Origin: Savagea sp.
Lineage (GTDB): Bacteria; Bacillota; Bacilli; Bacillales_A; Planococcaceae
Direction: 5' to 3'
Length of the DNA stretch: 13,195 bases
NCBI GenBank assembly: GCA_030146155.1
Contig: JASLCF010000178.1
Coordinates: 1-13,195, forward strand
The notes under the pieces: model-generated
Database searches by the model: none
Told to the model about the DNA's origin: nothing
The model's input: the letters and a program-made list of their open reading frames with translations, nothing else
Shown here: one piece after another, positions 7,573-13,195 of the stretch
Layout: every line of letters begins with the position of its first letter
Numbering within the stretch: the stretch's first letter is position 1
Program-made: the position numbers and the translations under genes

Positions 7573-9399
7573 ATGCGTAATGTCAGTGTTTTTCGTTCGA
7601 TACATGTAAAGTTCGTATTGATTTATGTATTACTCATTTTAATTGCCCTTCAAATTATCGGTTTATATTTTGCACGAGAGTTAGAACAAACATTAACAAC
7701 TAACTTTACGAGTTCAATTGAAGATCGTACGAATTTGATTGAATTTAGTGTGCGCGAAGAAATGAATCGTGAACGTTCAGAGTCCGATCCGAGTTTAGAA
7801 CAAAGTTTACGAACAGTTCTTTCTAGTTTTACTTCGGAAGACATGATAGAAATAAGAGTAATTGATGCTAAGTATCGCATTTTAGCGACTTCTGCTTTAG
7901 ATAACCAATCTTTAGTGGGGCAACGTTCGATGGATGAAATTATCAAACGCTCTATCACTTCTGCGGAAGAAACGCCAGGGACGATTTCTTTAGATCCACA
8001 CGCTAGAAAACGAGTGCTTGTTAAGACGCATCCAATCGTGCATAACGATGAAGTGTTAGGGACACTTTATATTGAATCTAATATTGAAAAAGTCTATACA
8101 CAAATTGACGAAATCAACCAAATTTTAGCTGTAGGTGCTGCGGCTTCTTTGTTTTTCACATTAATTATCGGTATTTTTATTTCTCGAACGATTACTAGAC
8201 CTATCTCAGATATGAGAAAGCAAGCTCAAGCTATGGCACGTGGTAATTTTACTCGTAAAGTAAAAGTGTACGGGAATGATGAAATTGGACAACTTGCTAT
8301 TGCGTTCAATCATTTAACGAATCAACTTCAAGAATCTCAGACAACGACAGAAAGTGAACGAAGAAAATTAGCATCCGTTCTTTCGAATATGACAGACGGC
8401 GTTATCGCTACTGATCGAAAGGGCCGAGTGAGTTTAATTAATGATTCGGCGCTACAAATGATTCATCTCTCACGAGAACTTGTGCTGAATCGCCCAATTA
8501 CTAGTGTGCTAGGGATTGATAAGGAATATTCATTCGAAGACTTAATTGAATTGAAGCAGTCCATCACTTTGGATTTTAGTACAGAGGAAGCTCCTTCGAT
8601 TTTAAAGCTTACCTTTTCTGTAACTCAAAGAGAAACGGGTTATATTAACGGTTTGATAGCTGTAATGCATGACAATACTGAACAAGAAAAAATAGAAATG
8701 GAACGCCGAGAATTCGTATCGAATGTTTCTCATGAATTGCGAACACCTTTGACAACGATGAGAAGTTATTTAGATGCATTAGCGGATGGTGCATGGCAAA
8801 ATGATGAGATTGCTCCTAAATTTTTAAATGTGACACAAACGGAAACTGAACGTATGATTCGTTTAGTCAATGATTTATTAAAATTGTCTCGCATGGATAG
8901 TGAAGAGTACGAGTTGAATATTGAATATGTAGACTTCAATCGTTTTTTCAATGCGATTATTGAACGCTTTGAATTTTCAACACCAAAGACGGTATCTTTT
9001 ATTCGTCAATTTCCAAAAACGTCATTTTTTGTGGCGATTGATCCTGATAAAATGACACAAGTGATTGATAATATTATTTCAAATGCTATTAAGTATTCTC
9101 CTGAAGGGAAACGTATTATTTTTACGATTGATGAAAAAGAAGATCATATTCAAGTGTCTGTTGCTGATGAAGGGATGGGCATTCCAGCAGATAATGTGAA
9201 ACGAATTTTCGATCGATTCTATCGAGCAGATCGTGCGCGTTCGCGAGCAATGGGCGGCACAGGTTTAGGGTTAGCAATCGCTAAAGAAATGATTGTTGCA
9301 CATGGAGGCAACATTTGGGCAGAGAGTGAAGAAGGTAAAGGGACAACTGTACACTTTACATTACCGTTAGAGCAACAAGAGGAGGGTGAATGGGAATGA
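7573..9399 (+). CDS. walK: Essential sensor histidine kinase WalK (YycG)
   Basis: WalK is a membrane kinase that phosphorylates WalR and senses the state of the cell wall. In its 608 residues I see a transmembrane helix at 13-33, an extracytoplasmic Cache/PAS-like domain at about 36-183 and a second helix at 184-205. A HAMP domain (about 206-258) is followed by a cytoplasmic PAS domain (about 262-370). HisKA (376-442) has the phosphoacceptor His387 in NVSHELRTPL. The HATPase domain (about 485-600) shows the N box with Asn504, DEGMGIP (Asp532), the F box IFDRFYR and GGTGLGLAIA. All catalytic boxes are intact. Ribosome binding site CAGGAG (7561-7566) is 6 bases from the ATG. The stop codon overlaps the preferred walH start as ATGA. 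Asn272 sits where S. aureus WalK has a zinc-binding histidine, if my alignment from memory is right. Confidence 0.96.
   Translation: MRNVSVFRSIHVKFVLIYVLLILIALQIIGLYFARELEQTLTTNFTSSIEDRTNLIEFSVREEMNRERSESDPSLEQSLRTVLSSFTSEDMIEIRVIDAKYRILATSALDNQSLVGQRSMDEIIKRSITSAEETPGTISLDPHARKRVLVKTHPIVHNDEVLGTLYIESNIEKVYTQIDEINQILAVGAAASLFFTLIIGIFISRTITRPISDMRKQAQAMARGNFTRKVKVYGNDEIGQLAIAFNHLTNQLQESQTTTESERRKLASVLSNMTDGVIATDRKGRVSLINDSALQMIHLSRELVLNRPITSVLGIDKEYSFEDLIELKQSITLDFSTEEAPSILKLTFSVTQRETGYINGLIAVMHDNTEQEKIEMERREFVSNVSHELRTPLTTMRSYLDALADGAWQNDEIAPKFLNVTQTETERMIRLVNDLLKLSRMDSEEYELNIEYVDFNRFFNAIIERFEFSTPKTVSFIRQFPKTSFFVAIDPDKMTQVIDNIISNAIKYSPEGKRIIFTIDEKEDHIQVSVADEGMGIPADNVKRIFDRFYRADRARSRAMGGTGLGLAIAKEMIVAHGGNIWAESEEGKGTTVHFTLPLEQQEEGEWE
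9381..9398 (+). promoter_or_regulatory. Ribosome binding site that decides the walH start
   Basis: GGAGGG (9381-9386) is only 3 bases from ATG 9390, 9 bases from ATG 9396 and 18 from ATG 9405. The second gives proper spacing and the classic ATGA overlap with the walK stop (9396-9399), so 9396 is preferred. Confidence 0.65.
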
Positions 9400-10712
9400 A
9401 ATATATGGAGACCATTAAATCATTTGCCCTTTTTTCTCTGATTGCATTGAGTGTTTTATTAACGTTTGTGATTTGGACGTATACACCCAAATATGAAACG
9501 ATAGAAAGTGTGTCAGCGTTAGATATTTCAATCGCTGAGAAAAGAAAAATTGAAAATTTGATTATGCCTTATAAAGTAGTTTATAACGGGGAAGTCCTCA
9601 AGGGTACTCAAAACGAATTACGTTTAGAGGAATTGCAGAAAGAAATGAAAGCTTGGGATATTCTTTCCTTGCAGTTAAAATCAGAGAAGTACCAAGTGGG
9701 TCAATTAAAAGAAATCTTAAAAACGCAACAATCCATGTTGATTTATTACCATGGAGAAGTTCCTTTGCGTGCATTTGAAACGATTTATCCATTAAAGGAT
9801 TCTAATGTCTCTGAGAGTACGTTTGATCGAGTGTTAATCACATTTTCGGAGAAAGAAGTACGGATGAGTTTTATTAATCGCAAACAAGAATACTACTATG
9901 ATGCAATAGTAAATGTTAAAAATAAAGAAGCCTTACAAGCATTTTTACAAACTTGGACAAATGAAATGGAAACTTATCAAGCAGTAGAGTCAATCGAATC
10001 TCAATATGTAGCTACTGCTACTAGCGAAACAACTATTAATCAAAATATTTTTTATAAAGAAGAAATTATACCTCAGAAGTTTAGAGACGCTCTTTTTACA
10101 GATCCGAATGCTGTGAGAAGAAGTCAAATTACGCAGCAGAAAGAAGAATATGCGGATAATCATGCCATTATGACGGTAGATACAAAAAATAAAATGTTGA
10201 ATTTTGTTTATCCGTCAGCAGAGAGTAATGAAATTGCAATTCCTTCAGAATTATTATTTCAATCTGTAGATTTTATCAATGAACATGGCGGGTGGACGGA
10301 TGACTTTCGTTTTACCTATTTAAATCCAATTACAAGAACCATTAAATTCACACTGTTTACAGACGGTTTGCCAGTGTATGGAGACGTTTCAGGTATGACA
10401 GAAATTTTAACAACTGCGGGTAACAATCGAATGTTTAAATATGTTAGACCCTACTACTCCTTTGATAAAACATTATTGATTGAGAGAGAGGCAGTAGAGA
10501 TGCCTGCAGGAATAGAGATTCTGCAAAAGATAAAAGAACAAAAAAAGGTTGATATTGAACGAATTGAAGATGTAGCGATGGGCTATATTTTGGTGCAGGA
10601 TTTTGAAAGGAATCTGTTTATTTTAGAGCCTCATTGGTTTTATTTAATTAATAATCAATGGTATCGCTATACACCTGGAAGAGAAGGAGGTATGAGACAT
10701 GGATTGGGCTAG
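9396..10712 (+). CDS. walH: WalK accessory protein WalH (YycH)
   Basis: WalH is a membrane-anchored extracytoplasmic protein that works with WalI on WalK; it restrains the kinase in B. subtilis, while the paired proteins have been reported as activators in S. aureus. With the preferred start the protein has 438 residues, near the family length. One N-terminal transmembrane helix spans about residues 7-28, followed by YTPKYE and a large extracytoplasmic part of beta-rich repeats. Recognition rests on position between walK and walI, this topology, and YycH-like segments such as LNFVYPSAESN, INEHGGW and the FTLFTDGLPVYG strand. No catalytic motif is expected or seen. Its last 14 bases overlap walI, so the two are probably made together. 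Confidence 0.9.
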   Translation: MKYMETIKSFALFSLIALSVLLTFVIWTYTPKYETIESVSALDISIAEKRKIENLIMPYKVVYNGEVLKGTQNELRLEELQKEMKAWDILSLQLKSEKYQVGQLKEILKTQQSMLIYYHGEVPLRAFETIYPLKDSNVSESTFDRVLITFSEKEVRMSFINRKQEYYYDAIVNVKNKEALQAFLQTWTNEMETYQAVESIESQYVATATSETTINQNIFYKEEIIPQKFRDALFTDPNAVRRSQITQQKEEYADNHAIMTVDTKNKMLNFVYPSAESNEIAIPSELLFQSVDFINEHGGWTDDFRFTYLNPITRTIKFTLFTDGLPVYGDVSGMTEILTTAGNNRMFKYVRPYYSFDKTLLIEREAVEMPAGIEILQKIKEQKKVDIERIEDVAMGYILVQDFERNLFILEPHWFYLINNQWYRYTPGREGGMRHGLG

Positions 10713-11511
10713 GACAAAAACAATCTTTATTATTGTCTTCTCGATTTTAAATATCTTCTTATTCTCCGTGTATTTAAATCAACAAGATCAAGCACAAAAC
10801 GTGGAAGTGATTACAAAGTTGTCTGTTGTAGAAACATTAAAACTAGATAATATTACGTATGGTGAAATTCCTGAGGGAGAGTTCGATTCTTCTTATATCT
10901 CTGCTGATATCGTAAAGTTTTCTGATGAAATGTTTGAGGGGCTAGTACCTCAAGCAACGACAATTATTGATCAGACGATTGTTCGTTCCGTACTTGACCA
11001 ACCTATACCTATCTTCGATGAGAAAGAAGGAGAGATGTCTCTCGATCGCTTTTTGAAAGAAGCGGTATATATGGGAGAGCAATTTGGAATTTGGTCAGTG
11101 GATATAGAGGACGAATTTGTACTTCTTTTTCAAGAAGTTGTAGATGAACCGATTTATTTTAATCCTAGTGCTCATTTGAAAATATATTTTAATGAAGATG
11201 GGGAAGCCTATAAATACGAGCAACGAATGTTGGAAGGTTTTTTAAGCTATAATAAGAAGAAAGATTTAATATCTCCCTTTGAAGCGATTAGCACCTTGTT
11301 AACACATAACCAGTTGAAACCAAATAGCTCAATTGAAAGTGTCGCACTCGGTTATTCTACGCTCGTACAAGTGACAGAGAACCAAGTCTTTGCACCGACT
11401 TGGCATATTCGAGTACTAACGGAAGAAGGAGAGATTGAAGATCATTTTGTCAACGCAGTAGAACGTAAAATGATTCAATTTCAAATCGATTTTAAGGAAT
11501 TTGGTTTTTAA
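10699..11511 (+). CDS. walI: WalK accessory protein WalI (YycI)
   Basis: WalI is the partner of WalH in modulating WalK through membrane contacts. The 270-residue product starts MDWARTKTIFI, very typical of YycI. A single transmembrane helix (about 7-25) is followed by an extracytoplasmic domain predicted to share the YycH-like fold, with the late segment SVALGYSTLVQ and APTWHIRV characteristic of the family. AAGGAGG (10684-10690) gives an excellent ribosome binding site at 8 bases, inside the end of walH. The 14-base overlap with walH suggests coupled translation. walJ begins 20 bases after the stop. Confidence 0.9.
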   Translation: MDWARTKTIFIIVFSILNIFLFSVYLNQQDQAQNVEVITKLSVVETLKLDNITYGEIPEGEFDSSYISADIVKFSDEMFEGLVPQATTIIDQTIVRSVLDQPIPIFDEKEGEMSLDRFLKEAVYMGEQFGIWSVDIEDEFVLLFQEVVDEPIYFNPSAHLKIYFNEDGEAYKYEQRMLEGFLSYNKKKDLISPFEAISTLLTHNQLKPNSSIESVALGYSTLVQVTENQVFAPTWHIRVLTEEGEIEDHFVNAVERKMIQFQIDFKEFGF

Positions 11512-11531
11512 GAGAAGTATGGAGGAATGAC

Positions 11532-12326
11532 ATGATGTACTTTAGTGTGCTTGCGAGTGGAAGCACAGGAAATTCAGTTTATATCGAACAGGATGGAGAA
11601 GGTTATTTAATTGACGCAGGTCTAAGTGCAAAACGCATTGTAGAGCAATTAGCTAAGATAAATCGCTCCATTGATCAAGTCAAAGGGTTGCTTGTCACAC
11701 ATGAACATAGTGATCATATAAAAGGAGTTGGCGTATTAGCTAGACGACACCAGATTCCAGTCTATGCCAATGCGAAAACTTGGGAGGCCATGAGTAAGTC
11801 GGTTGGAGTGATTCCAACAGACTTAAAATTTCATTTTGAAACGGAACAAACGATGCAATTAGGTAAGTTATCGTTCGAATCATTCACCGTCTCTCATGAT
11901 GCGGTCGATCCGATGTTTTATTCAGTATACGGTGGACAACAACAAAAGTTAGCGGTGATTACCGACACAGGATATGTAAGTGATCGGATGAAAGGGTTTA
12001 TTCGAGACGCGAATTCATTTGTATTTGAGAGCAATCATGATGTAGGAATGCTTCAGATGTGTGGTTACCCTTGGTCAACAAAGCGCAGAATATTAAGCGA
12101 TGTGGGACATGTATCTAATGAAGACGCAGCATTTGCGATGAAAGATGTAATAGGAGATAAAGAAACCAATATTTATTTATCCCATTTAAGTAGAGATAAC
12201 AATATGAAAGATTTGGCTCGTTTAACGGTTGGACAAGTATTAGAACAATTCGATGTAGAAGTGGGCAAACATGTTCATTTATTTGATACGGATGCTGAAG
12301 AACCTACAACAATAACAAAAGTATAA
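11532..12326 (+). CDS. walJ: Metallo-beta-lactamase fold nuclease-like protein WalJ (YycJ)
   Basis: WalJ is a cytoplasmic metallo-hydrolase of the MBL superfamily. It travels with walRK across Bacillota and is related to 5'-exonuclease-type enzymes; its cellular role is less clear than that of its neighbours. The 264-residue length is as in B. subtilis, as I recall. The opening FSVLASGSTGNSVYIE is diagnostic. Metal ligands are present: HEHSDH (His57, His59, Asp61, His62), SHD (His122), TDTG (Asp145) and LSH (His218). The family block PWSTKRRILSDVGHVSNEDA (about 180-199) is also present. GGAGGA (11521-11526) is 5 bases from ATG 11532 and 8 from the adjacent in-frame ATG 11535, so either may be used. 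It is the last gene of the operon; a terminator starts 3 bases after the stop. Confidence 0.94.
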   Translation: MMYFSVLASGSTGNSVYIEQDGEGYLIDAGLSAKRIVEQLAKINRSIDQVKGLLVTHEHSDHIKGVGVLARRHQIPVYANAKTWEAMSKSVGVIPTDLKFHFETEQTMQLGKLSFESFTVSHDAVDPMFYSVYGGQQQKLAVITDTGYVSDRMKGFIRDANSFVFESNHDVGMLQMCGYPWSTKRRILSDVGHVSNEDAAFAMKDVIGDKETNIYLSHLSRDNNMKDLARLTVGQVLEQFDVEVGKHVHLFDTDAEEPTTITKV

Positions 12327-12329
12327 GTG

Positions 12330-12378
12330 AAGTATCCCTTTTTCAGATGATTTTATTTTGAAAAAGGGATACTTTTTT
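12330..12378 (+). terminator. Intrinsic terminator ending the walRKHIJ operon
   Basis: AAGTATCCCTTTTTCA (12330-12345) pairs perfectly over 16 bases with TGAAAAAGGGATACTT (12359-12374), with a 13-base loop. The stem runs into a T tract (12373-12378). Because it follows walJ directly, rlmH must have its own promoter and no further protease gene belongs to this transcript. Confidence 0.9.
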
Positions 12379-12700
12379 AATTTGGTTATCCACAGAATAA
12401 AAGACGTGTTAAAATAGAAATAATATAGGTTTGGCATTTACTCTCTGTTAACAATGTGGATAAATTCATAAAAATGTGAATAAGTAACACTTCTGTTTTG
12501 GGAGTCATAAACATTGATAGTAATGGATTTATAGAAGTTTCAATGGAAAATAAATTTGAACTTATCCACAGAACCAAAAACCGGGATAATGTAAATATAC
12601 ATATAGTGTCAAACATTTGTTCGGACACAACATGTAGATAAGTTTGTGGATATGTGTATAAGTTGATGTGAACAAATAAAAGAAAGTGGTGGATAACGCT
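12379..12700. other. Gene-free DnaA-box cluster upstream of rlmH
   Basis: This AT-rich spacer carries five exact copies of TTATNCACA, the conserved DnaA box. Two are on the + strand (12386-12394, 12562-12570) and three on the minus strand (12455-12463, 12475-12483, 12653-12661). Four single-mismatch copies lie on the minus strand at 12633-12641, 12645-12653, 12667-12675 and 12688-12696. Thus five same-orientation boxes fall within 12633-12696, reaching the rlmH ribosome binding region. At about 66% A+T, roughly 0.02 exact boxes would be expected by chance in a segment this size. I recall DnaA-box clusters outside oriC in B. subtilis, including one near yydA (rlmH). No adjoining dnaA or dnaN is seen, so this is not evidently the replication origin. 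A minus-strand reading frame here has no ribosome binding site or family resemblance. Confidence 0.8.
12407..12415 (+). promoter_or_regulatory. Candidate extended -10 for rlmH next to a DnaA box
   Basis: TG, one base, then TAAAAT (12410-12415, five of six to TATAAT) forms an extended -10. The hexamer 18 bases upstream is TTATCC, the first part of the DnaA box at 12386, a poor -35 match. A second -10-like GATAAT (12585-12590) is likewise 17 bases from the DnaA box at 12562. Either could drive rlmH with a DnaA box over the -35. This is speculative. Confidence 0.3.
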
Positions 12701-13180
12701 GTGCATATTACAATTATTAGTGTCGGAAAATTAAAAGAGAAATACTTAAAACTCGGGATTGCTGAATTTGAAAAAAGGCTGCAACCTTATATTAAATTAA
12801 ATTTAATTGAATTAGCAGATGAAAAGGCACCAGAACATTTAAGTGAAGCAGAAGAACAACAAGTGAAGAAAAAAGAGGGCGCTCGCATTCTATCGAAAAT
12901 CAATGATGGGGAATATGTGATTGTCTTGGATTTAGCAGGTAAAATGGAAAGTTCAGAAGAGCTTGCTGGACACATTGATCGTTTAAGAACATATGGTCAA
13001 AGCAAGGTGACTTTCATTATTGGAGGTTCACTCGGACTTCATGAAGATGTATTAGAGCGTGCGAATGAATCACTTTGTTTTTCAAAGATGACATTTCCTC
13101 ATCAATTAATGCGTTTGATTTTACTAGAGCAAGTGTACCGTGCTTTTCGAATTATTCATGGTGAACCGTATCATAAATAG
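12701..13180 (+). CDS. rlmH: 23S rRNA pseudouridine-1915 N3-methyltransferase RlmH
   Basis: RlmH is a SPOUT-class methyltransferase that uses S-adenosylmethionine to methylate pseudouridine 1915 in helix 69 of 23S rRNA, on assembled 70S ribosomes. From GTG 12701 the protein has 159 residues, the same as B. subtilis YydA as I recall, and the start (then HITIISVGKLKEKY) aligns with that protein's first residues. Upstream in-frame GTGs at 12686 and 12689 would add a few residues unlike the family and would consume the GTGGTGGA ribosome binding region (12686-12693, 7 bases before 12701). The cofactor-binding trefoil knot is visible: FIIGGSLGL (about 105-113) and the C-terminal block FSKMTFPHQLMRLILLEQ followed by YRAFRI and GEPYHK. 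The gene is separated from walJ by the DnaA-box segment and is complete, ending 15 bases before the window edge. Confidence 0.95.
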   Translation: MHITIISVGKLKEKYLKLGIAEFEKRLQPYIKLNLIELADEKAPEHLSEAEEQQVKKKEGARILSKINDGEYVIVLDLAGKMESSEELAGHIDRLRTYGQSKVTFIIGGSLGLHEDVLERANESLCFSKMTFPHQLMRLILLEQVYRAFRIIHGEPYHK

Positions 13181-13195
13181 AGGCAAAAAAAGTTG

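Noticed and set aside
7650..7958. Minus-strand frame of 102 codons inside walK
   Set aside because: Lies wholly antisense to the conserved walK sensor region with no ribosome binding site; a shadow frame.
12606..12628. GTGTC...GACAC inverted repeat in the rlmH spacer
   Set aside because: Only five pairs around a 13-base loop, no T tract and no known operator match.
12386..12706. Minus-strand reading frame of 106 codons across the walJ-rlmH spacer
   Set aside because: No ribosome binding site before its ATG, no family resemblance, overlaps the rlmH start and coincides with the DnaA boxes; its openness is explained by AT-rich sequence.
1..13195. CRISPR arrays, insertion sequences, tRNA or rRNA genes, prophage or defence genes
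   Set aside because: I saw no repeat-spacer pattern, transposase, structural RNA or accessory-type gene anywhere; the window is conserved core chromosome.

Overview
The window is a stretch of low-GC, AT-rich Bacillota DNA. Protein sequence and gene order point to Bacillales, most likely Planococcaceae/Caryophanaceae or a close relative; I infer this from family resemblance, not from a search. Every confident gene is on the + strand. The order yybS, gdpP, rplI, dnaB, then walR-walK-walH-walI-walJ, then rlmH is the conserved origin-proximal block of these bacteria (the yybS/yybT to yycJ/yydA region in Bacillus subtilis).

Layout. Positions 1-412 hold no gene that I can see, but carry a probable terminator for an upstream operon and a good sigma-A-type promoter for yybS. 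Positions 413-5145 form a tight operon: a DUF2232 membrane protein (yybS), the cyclic-di-AMP phosphodiesterase GdpP, ribosomal protein L9 and the replicative helicase DnaB. It ends in a strong intrinsic terminator. Positions 5329-6729 are a free-standing secreted LysM-G5-M23 cell-wall endopeptidase with its own promoter region and terminator. Positions 6856-12326 are the essential WalRK two-component operon with its accessory proteins WalH, WalI and WalJ, closed by a terminator. A gene-free segment of about 375 bases follows, dense in DnaA boxes, and then rlmH (12701-13180).

How the parts connect. WalRK controls peptidoglycan hydrolase expression, and WalH/WalI act on WalK at the membrane. 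The peptidase gene just upstream has a perfect match to the WalR binding consensus (5230-5246) immediately upstream of its putative -35, so it is probably a WalR target beside its own regulator. GdpP adds a second link to envelope homeostasis, through c-di-AMP.

The window is mainly conserved housekeeping sequence, and I see no novel multi-gene system. The most notable non-coding signals are the WalR box and the DnaA-box cluster ahead of rlmH (five exact TTATNCACA boxes plus four single-mismatch boxes in about 310 bases). Also notable are two absences compared with B. subtilis: no purA between dnaB and walR, and no HtrA-type protease gene after walJ.
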